The notes below the pieces were generated by a model. The model saw nothing but the letters and a program-made list of their open reading frames with translations, was not told the DNA's origin and did not search any database. Below, in pieces: positions 46,242 to 55,082 of a stretch of 64,000 bases of DNA. Position numbers and translations under genes: made by a program. The stretch comes from Prosthecodimorpha staleyi (lineage in GTDB: Bacteria > Pseudomonadota > Alphaproteobacteria > Rhizobiales > Ancalomicrobiaceae): the NCBI RefSeq assembly GCF_018729455.1, contig NZ_JAHHZF010000014.1:146971-210970 (forward strand), given 5' to 3'. The stretch's first letter is position 1, and the number at the start of each line of letters is the position of its first letter.

Positions 46242-49200
46242 ATGTCGGGGCAATCCCAGTCGCCTGCCCAGGATCCGCGTGGTCCGGACCCATCGGCCCC
46301 GACCCCGTCGCACGGTTCGGTCGCCGCCGGTGCTGCCGAAGGGCCGCAGGGTCAGCCGCTGGCCCCGCCGCCCCCTGCCGCAGCGGTTCCGACCCCCAAC
46401 GGCCCGGCGCTGACCATCGTGGCGATCGGCGCCTCGGCAGGCGGGCTCGATGCGTCCCGCAAGCTGGTGATGGCCCTGCCGTCGGAACCCGGCATGGCCT
46501 TCATCCTGGTCCAGCATCTCGATCCGACGCATGAAAGCTTGATGGTCGATCTGCTGTCCGGCCACACAACCCTGTCGGTTTCGCAGGCTGCCGACGGCGT
46601 CAGGATCGAACGCAACAATCTCTATGTCATACCGCCCGGAAGCTATCTCTCGGTCAAGGCGGGCAGGCTGCATGTCTCGACCCCGCAGCAGCGCCATGGC
46701 GCCCGCATGCCCTTCGACGTCCTGCTCCATTCGCTCGCCGCGGATTGCGGCGCCCAGACCGCCTGCATCGTCCTGTCCGGCACCGGCGCCGACGGCAGCG
46801 CCGGGGCCGCGGAGATCCGCCAGACCCACGGGCTGGTGATCGCCCAGGATCCGGACGAGGCGGAATATGACGGCATGCCGCGCAGCGCCATCCAGGCCGG
46901 CGTGGTCGACCATATCCTGCCGGTGGCCGCAATGCCGGCGGCCCTGGCTGCCTTTGCCGGACGGTCCGATCGCCCCGCGGCCGACGCCACGCCTGCGGCC
47001 AACCCTCCGGCTGGAGCCAACGCCACGACTGGGGCCGACGCCACGACTGCCGACGCCGCGCCCGAGGCCGATCCGGACCCGGGGCGGCTGGCCGAGATCG
47101 TCGAACTGGTCCGGGCGCGCACCGCGCACGACTTCTCGCTCTACAAGCCCGGCACGCTGCGCCGGCGGATCGAGCGACGGATGGCGCTCGCCGCGCTCGG
47201 CACCGGCAGCGAGGCGCGCTATCTCGATCTCCTGCGCGCGGATGCGAAGGAACTCGACCTGCTGTCGAAGGATCTGCTCATCAACGTCACCGGCTTCTTC
47301 CGCGACCGGCCGGTCTTCGAGCATCTGGCCGAGGCGGCCATCCCCGAACTGGTCCGCAACCATCCGTCCGACCAGCCGATCCGGGTCTGGATCGCCGGCT
47401 GCAGCACCGGCGAGGAGGCCTATTCGCTGGCCATCCTGCTGCGCGAGCATCTGACGGCGACCGATCGTGCGATCAAGCTGCAGATCTTCGCCTCCGACGT
47501 CGATGCCGACGCCATCGCGGTCGCGCGCGAGGGTCTTTATCCCGCCACGATCGCCGCCGATGTCTCCCCGGAGCGGCTGGCCGCCTTCTTCGTCCGCGAG
47601 GAAAGCGGCTATCGGATCCAGCCCGACCTCCGGTCCGTGGTGGTGTTCACGGTCCAGGATCTTCTGACCGATCCGCCCTTCTCGCGCATCGATCTGGTGT
47701 CGTGCCGCAACCTGTTGATCTATCTGAGCGCCGAAGCACAGGCCAAGGTCATCTCCCTGTTCCATTTCGCCTTGCGCAAGGGCGGCATGCTGCTGCTCGG
47801 CACCTCCGAGACGGTCGGCGAGACCGACGGCCGCTTTGAGGTGATGTCGAAGTCGGCGCGGCTCTACCGCCATGTCGGGCGCAGCCGGCCGGGCGATCTT
47901 GACTTCCTGATCAATGCCGGCGATGGCGGGCGGACGGCACCGAGGACCGGGCCGGGTCCGACCGCGTCGCGGCCGGCGGCGCTGGCCGCCCTGGTCCGGC
48001 AACGCGTGATGGACGGTCATGCGCCGGCGGCGGTCCTGATCAACCGCCGGAACGAATGCCTTTTCTCGATGGGGCCGACCGACCAGTTTCTCAGCGTCGC
48101 GCCAGGCTTTCCGACCCACGACCTGTTCGCGATGGTCCCCGCCAGCCTGCATGGCAGGCTGCGCGCCGCCATCCAGCGGGCCGGGAAGGACCTCGCGCCG
48201 GCGTCGGTCTCCGGCGGCCGGATGGTGCGCAGCGAGGCCCCGCATGCGATCACCATCGCGGCCGAACCTCTGCAATATGACGGCGAAGACCTGCTCCTGA
48301 TCTGCTTCATCGAGGAGCGCCGCAGCGAGGCGCCGGCAACGCCCGGCGAGGGTGCCGGCGACGCCCAGCACGTTCCCGCACTCGAACGCGAGCTGGAGCA
48401 GACCCGGCGGGAACTGCACGACGCCATCCGCAATCTGGAGCTTTCGAGCGAAGAGCAGAGGGCGATCAACGAGGAGGCGCTGTCGGTCAACGAGGAATAC
48501 CAGTCGACCAACGAGGAGCTGCTGGCCTCGAAGGAGGAGCTGCAGTCGCTCAACGAAGAGCTGACGGCCCTGAATACCCAGCTCCAGGAAACCCTGGACC
48601 GCCAGCGCACCACCTCCGACGATCTGCAGAACGTGCTCTACAGCACCGACGTGGCGACCATCTTCCTCGACACGGCTTTCAAGATCCGCTTCTTCACGCC
48701 GGCGACCAAGGCGCTGTTCAACGTCATCCCCGGCGATGTCGGCCGGCCGCTTGCCGATCTCTCGTCCCTGGCCGCGGACGATACGCTGCTCGACGATGCC
48801 AAGGCGGTGCTGCGCGATGTCGTCCCGATCGAGCGGCAGATCGAGGGCCGCGCGGGCGCCTGGTACATGCGCCGCATCCTGCCCTACCGTACCCATACCG
48901 ACACTGTGGCCGGGGTGGTGATCACCTTCACGGACGTGACCGATCGCAAGAGCGCGGCGGATGCCCTGAAATTCGCCGAACAGCAGGCGCAGCGCGCCAA
49001 TGCGGCCAAGTCGCGCTTCCTCGCCGCCGCCAGCCATGATCTGCGCCAGCCGCTGCAGACGCTGACCCTGCTGCAGGGCCTGCTCGCCAAGACGGTCGAC
49101 AGCGACAAGGCGCGCAGCCTGGTCGGCCGCCTGAACGACACGATCGGCGCCATGACGGGCATGCTCGACATCCTGCTCGACATCAATCAGATCGAGGCTG

Positions 49201-50846
49201 GGGTCGTCCATGCCGAGATCGCCGCCTTCGCGATCGGCGACCTGTTGGCGCGGATGGAGACGGAATTCCGCCCGCTTGCCGAAGCCCATGGCCTCCTCCT
49301 GCGGTTCGTGCCGTGCAGCCTGGTCGTCGAGAGCGATGCCCGGCTTCTGGAGCAGATGCTCCGCAATCTCCTGTCCAACGCGATCAAATATACCCAGACC
49401 GGCCGCATCCTGCTCGGCTGCCGGCGGCGTCGGGGCCGGCTCGACATTGAGGTCTGGGATACCGGCGTCGGCATCCCGGGCGCGGAACTGCAGGCGATCT
49501 TCGACGAGTACCACCAGATCGGCAATTCCGCGCGCGAACGCGGCCGTGGTCTCGGCCTGGGCTTGGCGATCGTGAATCGTCTGGGCGACCTGCTCGGCCA
49601 TCCGGTGCGCGTGCGGTCGAGGCCCGGAAAGGGCTCCGTCTTCTCGATCGAGATCGCCCGCGCCGCCCCGCCGGCCCAGGCGCCGCCCGTGCCGAAGGCC
49701 GCGAATGGCCTGCCGGCTGGCACCGACGATCCGCGGCGCAGCGGCACCATCCTGGTCGTGGAGGATGCCCCGGACGTGCGCGAACTGCTCGAAATGGCGC
49801 TCGTCGGCGAGGGCCATCGCGTGGCGACGGCGCCGGACGGCGTCACCGCGCTGGACCTGGTCGGCCGCCGCGGCTTGCGGCCGGATGTCATCCTGACCGA
49901 CTACGGTCTGCCGGGCGGCATGGACGGGTTGCAGGTCGTCGCCGCCTTGCGCCGCGACCTCGCCCGGCACGTCCCGGTCATCGTTCTGACCGGCGACATT
50001 TCGATCGCCGCCCTGCACGACATCGCCGCGCAGGATTGTGTGCGAATGACCAAGCCGGTCAGGATCGACGCGATCGTCGGCCGCGTGCTGCGCATGCTGC
50101 CGGCGGCGGCGGCAGCCCCCGGACCGGTCAAGGTCGCGGCGCCCCGTCCGGGCGCCCTGGCCGCGAATTCCCGGATCTTCGTCGTCGACGACGACTGCTT
50201 CATCCGCGAGGCCCTGCAGGAACTTCTGGAAGCGGACGGCCGGACTGTCGAAGGCTTCGACAGCGGCGAGGCCTTCCTGGCCGCCTACCGGCCCGGCGGC
50301 GACGCCTGCCTGCTGGTCGACGCCGGTCTGCCTGGTATGTCGGGTCTCGAATTGCTGCGGCGCCTGAAGGCAACCGGCCAGCGCCTGCCGTCGATCATGA
50401 TCACCGGCAACGGCGATGTCGCCATGGCGGTGGAGGCCATGAAGGCCGGCGCCACCGATTTCATCGAGAAGCCGGTCGGCCAGGCCACGCTGCTGGCCGG
50501 GGTGGCGCGGGCACTGGAACAGTCGCGCGACGCCAACAAGCTGTTCGAATGGCGGCAGGCGGCCGCGGACCAGATGGCGCGGCTGACCCCGCGCCAGCAC
50601 CAGATCATCGACATGATCCTGGCCGGCCACCCGAACAAGAACATCGCCGCCGACCTCGGCATCAGCCGCCGGACGGTCGAGAACCATCGTGCCGCGATCA
50701 TGGCGCGCACCGGGGCCAAGTCGCTACCCGAACTCGCCCGCCTGGCGCTGGCCTCTGCGGAAGCCGGAGAGGCGCCGAAGCCCGTCCTCACGCGGGAGCC
50801 CCCGCCGGCCTCCGGAAAACCCCATTCCGGGCCGGTTGCTGGGTAG
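46242..50846 (+). CDS. Hybrid sensor: CheB-CheR-PAS-histidine kinase-REC-REC-LuxR
   Basis: This 1534-residue protein holds a whole signalling chain. A Pro/Ala-rich start leads to a CheB methylesterase (about 56-240; GASAGG, QHLDPTHES, GTGADGSAG) and a CheR methyltransferase (about 281-542; GCSTGEEAYSL, CRNLLIY). A coiled-coil linker (about 705-795), a PAS domain, HisKA with ASHDLRQPLQTL (His near 931) and HATPase (DTGVGIPG, RGLGLGLAIV) follow. Two receivers (aspartates near 1217 and 1357) and a LuxR-type helix-turn-helix (about 1447-1487, LTPRQHQIIDMIL) complete it. No membrane span is evident. CheB-CheR-kinase fusions are known; adding a DNA-binding output is unusual. Confidence 0.92.
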   Translation: MSGQSQSPAQDPRGPDPSAPTPSHGSVAAGAAEGPQGQPLAPPPPAAAVPTPNGPALTIVAIGASAGGLDASRKLVMALPSEPGMAFILVQHLDPTHESLMVDLLSGHTTLSVSQAADGVRIERNNLYVIPPGSYLSVKAGRLHVSTPQQRHGARMPFDVLLHSLAADCGAQTACIVLSGTGADGSAGAAEIRQTHGLVIAQDPDEAEYDGMPRSAIQAGVVDHILPVAAMPAALAAFAGRSDRPAADATPAANPPAGANATTGADATTADAAPEADPDPGRLAEIVELVRARTAHDFSLYKPGTLRRRIERRMALAALGTGSEARYLDLLRADAKELDLLSKDLLINVTGFFRDRPVFEHLAEAAIPELVRNHPSDQPIRVWIAGCSTGEEAYSLAILLREHLTATDRAIKLQIFASDVDADAIAVAREGLYPATIAADVSPERLAAFFVREESGYRIQPDLRSVVVFTVQDLLTDPPFSRIDLVSCRNLLIYLSAEAQAKVISLFHFALRKGGMLLLGTSETVGETDGRFEVMSKSARLYRHVGRSRPGDLDFLINAGDGGRTAPRTGPGPTASRPAALAALVRQRVMDGHAPAAVLINRRNECLFSMGPTDQFLSVAPGFPTHDLFAMVPASLHGRLRAAIQRAGKDLAPASVSGGRMVRSEAPHAITIAAEPLQYDGEDLLLICFIEERRSEAPATPGEGAGDAQHVPALERELEQTRRELHDAIRNLELSSEEQRAINEEALSVNEEYQSTNEELLASKEELQSLNEELTALNTQLQETLDRQRTTSDDLQNVLYSTDVATIFLDTAFKIRFFTPATKALFNVIPGDVGRPLADLSSLAADDTLLDDAKAVLRDVVPIERQIEGRAGAWYMRRILPYRTHTDTVAGVVITFTDVTDRKSAADALKFAEQQAQRANAAKSRFLAAASHDLRQPLQTLTLLQGLLAKTVDSDKARSLVGRLNDTIGAMTGMLDILLDINQIEAGVVHAEIAAFAIGDLLARMETEFRPLAEAHGLLLRFVPCSLVVESDARLLEQMLRNLLSNAIKYTQTGRILLGCRRRRGRLDIEVWDTGVGIPGAELQAIFDEYHQIGNSARERGRGLGLGLAIVNRLGDLLGHPVRVRSRPGKGSVFSIEIARAAPPAQAPPVPKAANGLPAGTDDPRRSGTILVVEDAPDVRELLEMALVGEGHRVATAPDGVTALDLVGRRGLRPDVILTDYGLPGGMDGLQVVAALRRDLARHVPVIVLTGDISIAALHDIAAQDCVRMTKPVRIDAIVGRVLRMLPAAAAAPGPVKVAAPRPGALAANSRIFVVDDDCFIREALQELLEADGRTVEGFDSGEAFLAAYRPGGDACLLVDAGLPGMSGLELLRRLKATGQRLPSIMITGNGDVAMAVEAMKAGATDFIEKPVGQATLLAGVARALEQSRDANKLFEWRQAAADQMARLTPRQHQIIDMILAGHPNKNIAADLGISRRTVENHRAAIMARTGAKSLPELARLALASAEAGEAPKPVLTREPPPASGKPHSGPVAG

Positions 50847-50979
50847 ATTCCGAGCCTGCCGCATGCCGGGCCTGCAGCGCTAGTGTCGACGTTATGAGAG
50901 GCCGCCCGAGCGTTCGGTTCCTCCGGATCCTCGGTTGATCCGGGGCCCGGGTCCCGCGGGACGGCCCACGGAGACAGCC

Positions 50980-51174
50980 ATGCATGCCCAGACCCCGATC
51001 ACGCCCGACGCACCGCGTCTGAGATTCGTGTTCGACGACACCGCCCTGTCGTTCCCGCTCGACGCCCACGTGACCCTGGCCGATATCGCCGATCGGTTCG
51101 ACGGCCTCGCCCCGCACCACCATGGCGACCTCGTCGCCATCGACGTGACCTTCGCGCCGGCGCATCGGCACTGA
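50980..51174 (+). CDS. Small protein of unknown function
   Basis: This 64-residue protein starts at an ATG with a GGAG site. It has a predicted beta-rich middle (LRFVFDDTALSFPLDAHVTL) and a histidine-rich end (APHHHGDLVAIDVTFAPAHRH). I do not recognise a family. It heads a group of small genes at 51-53 kb that look like stress or envelope proteins. Confidence 0.55.
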   Translation: MHAQTPITPDAPRLRFVFDDTALSFPLDAHVTLADIADRFDGLAPHHHGDLVAIDVTFAPAHRH

Positions 51175-51242
51175 CGGGGCCGGCGGACCGGCGCGATCCG
51201 CGCCGGCAGCGCCCTCGCTCGCTCTCGCAAGGTGGGACCAAC

Positions 51243-51419
51243 ATGAATCGACACCGCGCCATCGGCTCGATGAAGCTGATCAACGGCACCATCAAGGAAA
51301 CCGTCGGCCGCGTTCTCGGCCTTGCCCATCTGGAAGAATCCGGCAAGGCCGAACGCTCGGAGGGCAAGGCTCAGATCAAGATCGGACGCTACTGGGAATC
51401 CCGCGCCAAGCAACGCTGA
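51243..51419 (+). CDS. CsbD-like small stress protein
   Basis: This 58-residue hydrophilic protein matches the CsbD family layout: INGTIKETVGRVLGLAHLEE followed by GKAERSEGKAQIKIG, ending in a basic tail. ATG 51243 follows an AAGGTGGG site. CsbD proteins are induced by general stress in many bacteria; their biochemical role is unknown. Confidence 0.75.
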   Translation: MNRHRAIGSMKLINGTIKETVGRVLGLAHLEESGKAERSEGKAQIKIGRYWESRAKQR

Positions 51420-51516
51420 CACACCCGTCAACGCGACCCGCCAGGGGGAGCGCGCATGCGGAGGCGAGGGCGAAGTGGTGGCTGCGCAGTCTGGGAAGCG
51501 GGCCGTCAGAGGCCGG

Positions 51517-51681
51517 TCAGAGGCGGCCGGTCACGAGCAGCACGATCAGCACGATCAGGATGACGCCCAGGACACCGATGCCGCCGTTGCCATAGCCGTA
51601 GCCATAGCCACCGAAACGACCGCTGACGCCGCCGAGCAGGAAGAGGACGAGGATGATAACGAGAATAAGTCCGATCGACAT
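51517..51681 (-). CDS. Small membrane protein, DUF3309-like
   Basis: This 54-residue protein has two hydrophobic segments (IGLILVIILVLFLLGG at 3-18 and GVLGVILIVLIVLLV at 36-50) around a glycine/tyrosine-rich loop (FGGYGYGYGNGG). The layout matches DUF3309 proteins of Proteobacteria. ATG 51681 has a CAGGAGA site. No function is known for the family. Confidence 0.72.
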   Translation of the reverse strand: MSIGLILVIILVLFLLGGVSGRFGGYGYGYGNGGIGVLGVILIVLIVLLVTGRL

Positions 51682-51723
51682 GGCTGGTCTCCTGAATTGA
51701 TTTGAACCCTGCCGCAGGGCGGT

Positions 51724-51746
51724 CCGGGGCATCATCGATGCCCCGG
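51724..51746. terminator. Perfect hairpin, possible terminator
   Basis: CCGGGGCATC, a 3-base loop and GATGCCCCGG form a perfect 10-base stem. It lies between the Asn-rich protein gene (stop at 51829) and the DUF3309-like gene, both on the minus strand. No T-run follows, so it may instead be an attenuator or an RNA end-protecting structure. Confidence 0.4.
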
Positions 51747-51828
51747 AGGTCGGGCGATCCCGTTCACCTGCGGGCGGCACGTCCGTCACGACGGTCGGCC
51801 GCGATCGATGCCCGCCTCGGCGAGGCGG

Positions 51829-52257
51829 TTACATCTTCTTGGGGTTGTTGTTGTTCTGATTGTTGTTGTTCTGATTGTTGTTGTGGTTATTATTATTGTT
51901 GTTGTTGTGCGGCCGGATCTGATGACCGCGGAAGGGCTGGTCGTTGCGACGGAAGCCGTTGTCGTTGCGACGGTATTCCTTGTAGTGCGGACGGATCACG
52001 ATCACCGGGCGGGAGGCACAGCGATAGCCATCCCAGAACCAGTTCAGCTGGCAGGAAGGTTGCCAGCCGCCGCGCAGGACATAGCCGTTGCGACGGGCTT
52101 TCACGCAGTGGCCGCGGCCGTTGCAGTACCAGGCGACGGACAGAATCGAGGATTCGACGGCACCGGCCGGCTGCGGCGCCATGGGCAGGGCGGATGCCAG
52201 CGGGGCGCCCAGGAGCGCACTGAAGGCAAGCGAGGCGGCGGCGATCTTGACAAGCAT
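51829..52257 (-). CDS. Secreted protein with Asn-rich tail
   Basis: This 142-residue protein has a signal peptide (about 1-23, AAASLAFSALLGAPLASA). A compact domain follows with aromatic and cysteine residues (SVAWYCNGRGHCVKARRNGY, QPSCQLNWFWDGYRCASR), then a basic linker and a C-terminal run of asparagine broken by single His or Gln residues. The four cysteines could form two disulfides in the periplasm. ATG 52257 has an AAGGAC site. The tail comes from a TTG/TTA microsatellite, so its length may vary between strains. Function unknown. Confidence 0.7.
   Translation of the reverse strand: MLVKIAAASLAFSALLGAPLASALPMAPQPAGAVESSILSVAWYCNGRGHCVKARRNGYVLRGGWQPSCQLNWFWDGYRCASRPVIVIRPHYKEYRRNDNGFRRNDQPFRGHQIRPHNNNNNNNHNNNQNNNNQNNNNPKKM
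51838..51911. repeat. TTG/TTA-type trinucleotide microsatellite in coding sequence
   Basis: Read on the plus strand this stretch is runs of GTT and ATT triplets interrupted by CTG or GTG. On the coding (minus) strand it encodes the Asn-rich tail. It is the most AT-rich, lowest-complexity part of this region. Units are whole codons, so slippage would keep the frame. Confidence 0.75.
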
Positions 52258-52724
52258 GGGCTGTCCTTCATCGTGGGAATTGGCAGTTTTGGAAGTTGTG
52301 AACGCCTCGGCCCCTCGACGGTGGATCGCACCGCGTCGCTCTCGATCGGACCGAGACGCCGGCGGTGGGGGGGTGGGGAGGTTGGTCCCTGACAAGCTGC
52401 GCGCCGCAGCGCCCTCGCGATAGCGTCGGATTCTACCCACGCCGATCCGTCGCGAACGCACGCCGCCGCGCCGGCATGGCGGAGACTACGCGGGCGCGGA
52501 CCGGCGCGAGTGGCGCGGACCCGATCGGCGACCCGGTGCGGCGACCTCGAAGGGCGGCGGACCTGCCAGGCCGCCGGCCAAGACGCGGCGCGGCACGCGA
52601 CCCGTTCGGCCTGAGCATTTTCCGAAGCTGCTGCGGGGGCGAAGGCCGAGCTAGGGTCCATCATGGACAGAATGATGCCCATGACCCGGGCAGCGCGGGG
52701 CCGCGGCCACCCAGGACGATCGCC
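52258..52724. other. Divergent intergenic region, 467 bases
   Basis: This gap separates the minus-strand Asn-rich protein gene from the plus-strand coiled-coil gene and should contain both promoters. A short palindrome GTCCATCATGGAC lies about 52,657-52,669. I saw no convincing EcfG-type (GGAAC-spacer-CGTT) promoter and no small gene. Confidence 0.4.
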
Positions 52725-53138
52725 ATGAACACCATGATCGAGACTTTCAATGCACACCTGCGCAGTCGTGTCGGCCGAATTCACGACCGGCTCGACGCGC
52801 TCGGCGCACGGACCGACACCCGCACCGAAGATGTCGAGGCCGCGATCCGCACCCAGATCGAGGTGATCGAGAGCGAGGCGCAGCATGCCAAGGGCGCCCT
52901 GACGGCCGCCCGGGCCACGGTGAAGGCCTGGGTCCGCGACGCGCAGACCACCGTGACCGAGTGGAAGACGCAGGACGACCGGGCCCGGCTCGACGATCGC
53001 GCCGAACGGGCCGCTCAGCTTGCGGAGGCCACCCTGGTGATCGCCGTGGCGGCGGTCGAGCGGGCCGAAAGGACCATGCTGAAAGCCTGGCTCGCCGAGG
53101 CGGACGCGCAGTCCTGGAACCGGCCGAAGGCCGCCTGA
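52725..53138 (+). CDS. Small alpha-helical protein of unknown function
   Basis: This 137-residue protein is almost wholly helical, with regular hydrophobic spacing and many Ala, Glu and Arg residues (HLRSRVGRIHDRLDALGART, RAERAAQLAEATLVIAVAAVE). It lacks a signal peptide. Such profiles occur in phasin-like or apolipoprotein-like proteins, but I cannot assign a family. ATG 52725 has an AGGA site. Confidence 0.6.
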   Translation: MNTMIETFNAHLRSRVGRIHDRLDALGARTDTRTEDVEAAIRTQIEVIESEAQHAKGALTAARATVKAWVRDAQTTVTEWKTQDDRARLDDRAERAAQLAEATLVIAVAAVERAERTMLKAWLAEADAQSWNRPKAA

Positions 53139-53251
53139 CCGTCCACCATCACGCGGCGATCCGGTTCGCAGCCCCATGCTGAGGACCGGTCGTCGTGTGC
53201 AATCGCGTCCCCGCCACGACGCGCATCGGCGCGACCTGGAGATCGCCTTCG

Positions 53252-53950
53252 ATGAGCAGACTTCCCCATCCCGAAACTCACAAAGTCCATCGCATCGGCT
53301 GGCTGCGCGCCGCAGTGCTGGGTGCCAATGACGGCCTCGTCTCGACCGCCAGCCTGGTGGTCGGGGTCGCCAGCGCCGGGTCGGACCATGGCGCGATCCT
53401 GATCGCCGGTCTCGCCGGCCTCGTCGCCGGCGCCATGTCGATGGCCGCCGGCGAATATGTGTCGGTCAGTTCGCAGACCGATGCCGAGCGGGCCGACATC
53501 GCGCGCGAGACGGGCGAATTGCGCGACACGCCCGAGGCCGAACTGGACGAACTGACCGGCATCTACCGTGCGCGGGGGCTCGACGACGCTTTGGCACGCC
53601 AAGTCGCCGTGCAACTGACCAAACACGACGCGCTGGCGGCACATTCGCGCGACGAACTCGGCATCTCCGATACCGTGACGGCGCATCCGATCCAGGCCGC
53701 GGTCGTCTCCGCGCTGACCTTCGCGGTCGGCGCCGTGATCCCCCTGCTGGTCGCCCTGCTCACGCCCGCCGCGCATGTCAGCGTCGTGGTGGCCGGCACC
53801 GCGCTGATCGCGCTGGCGGTCCTCGGCGGCCTCGGGGCCTATACGGGCGGCGCCGGCATCCTTAAGGGCGCCGTCCGCGTGACCTTCTGGGGTGCCCTGG
53901 CGATGGCCGCCACCGCCGGCGTCGGCATGGTCTTCGGGGTGGCGGTGTAG
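53252..53950 (+). CDS. VIT1/CCC1 family transporter
   Basis: This 232-residue membrane protein has the VIT1/CCC1 pattern: WLRAAVLGANDGLVSTASLV near 15-34 in the first span, GAMSMAAGEYVSVSSQTDAE near 60-79, and three C-terminal spans ending in GMVFGVAV. The family exports iron or manganese. I chose ATG 53252 with an upstream GGAG; a GTG at 53195 would add 19 residues not typical of the family. Confidence 0.88.
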   Translation: MSRLPHPETHKVHRIGWLRAAVLGANDGLVSTASLVVGVASAGSDHGAILIAGLAGLVAGAMSMAAGEYVSVSSQTDAERADIARETGELRDTPEAELDELTGIYRARGLDDALARQVAVQLTKHDALAAHSRDELGISDTVTAHPIQAAVVSALTFAVGAVIPLLVALLTPAAHVSVVVAGTALIALAVLGGLGAYTGGAGILKGAVRVTFWGALAMAATAGVGMVFGVAV

Positions 53951-53971
53951 GCCCCGCGCCCGGGAGGCCGG

Positions 53972-54694
53972 TCACTCCGGCAGGGTGCTCGTCGGTTCGC
54001 TGGGCGCTGCGTCGCGCAGGGTCTGCGCCACCAGAAGGATCGGCACCGCGAGCGCCGCGCCCATCGGGCCCCACATCCAGCTCCAGAACACGATCGCGAC
54101 GAAGACCAGGAACGGGTTGATCTCGAAGCGCCGGCCCAGGATCGAGGGCAGGACCGCGTTCTCGCTGATCAGATGCACGATGCCGAATCCGGCCGCCGGC
54201 CACAGCGCGGCCAGCAGTCCGGTATGGGGCAGCAGGCCGGCCGAGACGAGCGCAAAGGTGACGATCGCGGGCCCGAGGAAGGGGATGAAGCTGAGCAGAA
54301 AGGCAATGACGCCCCACAGCGCCGGATTGGCGAGGCCCGAACTCCACGCGACCGCCGCGGTCAGAATCCCGACTGCGAGGTAGATCGTGGCGGTGGTGCC
54401 GAAATAGGTCGCCAGGGTCGCCTCGGCGGCGTTGAAGACCCGGATCGCCGCCAAGCGACGGTCACGGTCGCCGATTGCCAGGATCGCCTTGCGCCGCAGG
54501 GCGGCGCGGCCGGCGACGAAAAAGGCCAGCGTGGCGAGAAACACGAGCACTTCGCCGAAGGCCGGCGTGAGCCCGCCGAGGAAGCCGGTGACGGCGGTCA
54601 TGTCGACCGAGGAGGCCAGCCGGCCGAGGCTGCCCTCGCCCTGGCCGTCGGGCTGGGTCGAGCGCGCGGCCAGGCTATCGGCTCGACGCGACAA
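53972..54694 (-). pseudogene. N-terminally truncated AI-2E family transporter (PerM/YdiK type)
   Basis: The 240 residues match only the C-terminal two-thirds of AI-2E family transporters: LATLAFFVAGRAALRR, then the YFGTTATIYLAVGILTA and FIPFLGPAIVTFALVS spans, then NAVLPSILGRRFEINPFLVF. Family members have about 340-370 residues, with three more N-terminal spans. The upstream 200 bases show no such spans in any frame. The gene is therefore probably a remnant, although an ATG exists at 54694. Confidence 0.6.
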
Positions 54695-54908
54695 CCCGCT
54701 CGGTTGATGTCGCCGCGACGGTCGATCCCACGGCCACCCCGGGCGTCATGGCCACGGAGACGAGGCACGCCACCTCGAGCCCGCCGGGCAGGCCGGCGCG
54801 CTGCTCCTGCCGGCAAGCGAGGGCGGCGGCGAGAAGCGCGAACTGATCGAGATCGGAGCGGGAAGAGGTCGCAGTCGCGGCCGAGTGAGGCTGCGCATTT
54901 GTGCCTCG
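54695..54908. other. Non-coding gap upstream of the truncated AI-2E gene
   Basis: This 214-base stretch lies between the truncated transporter and the small membrane-protein gene. Frames are open on the minus strand but show no recognisable protein and no good start. It may be debris from the deletion that removed the AI-2E N-terminus. Confidence 0.35.
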
Positions 54909-55082
54909 TCAGAACACCTTGGCCAGCCCCAGAAGGACGACCGCGTAGAGCCCACCGAACAACATGATGACCCCGATCACGCCGGAAAAGCCGAGATCGT
55001 TGCCGACGGTGATGGCGCCGATCGCGAGGACGGCGAACAGCACGCCTACGATGCCGGCGATCCACCGGGCGGGCTTTGGCAT
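54909..55082 (-). CDS. Small two-span membrane protein
   Basis: This 57-residue protein has two hydrophobic segments (WIAGIVGVLFAVLAIGAITV at 7-26 and GVIGVIMLFGGLYAVVLLGL at 34-53) after a short basic N-terminus. ATG 55082 has a strong GGAGGA site. It resembles small inner-membrane proteins with no known role. Confidence 0.65.
   Translation of the reverse strand: MPKPARWIAGIVGVLFAVLAIGAITVGNDLGFSGVIGVIMLFGGLYAVVLLGLAKVF

Noticed and set aside
46206..50687. A 1493-residue open frame antisense to the hybrid sensor gene
   Set aside because: It mirrors the codons of the well-supported plus-strand gene, has no recognisable domain and consists of His/Arg/Gly/Asp-rich shadow sequence typical of high-GC DNA.
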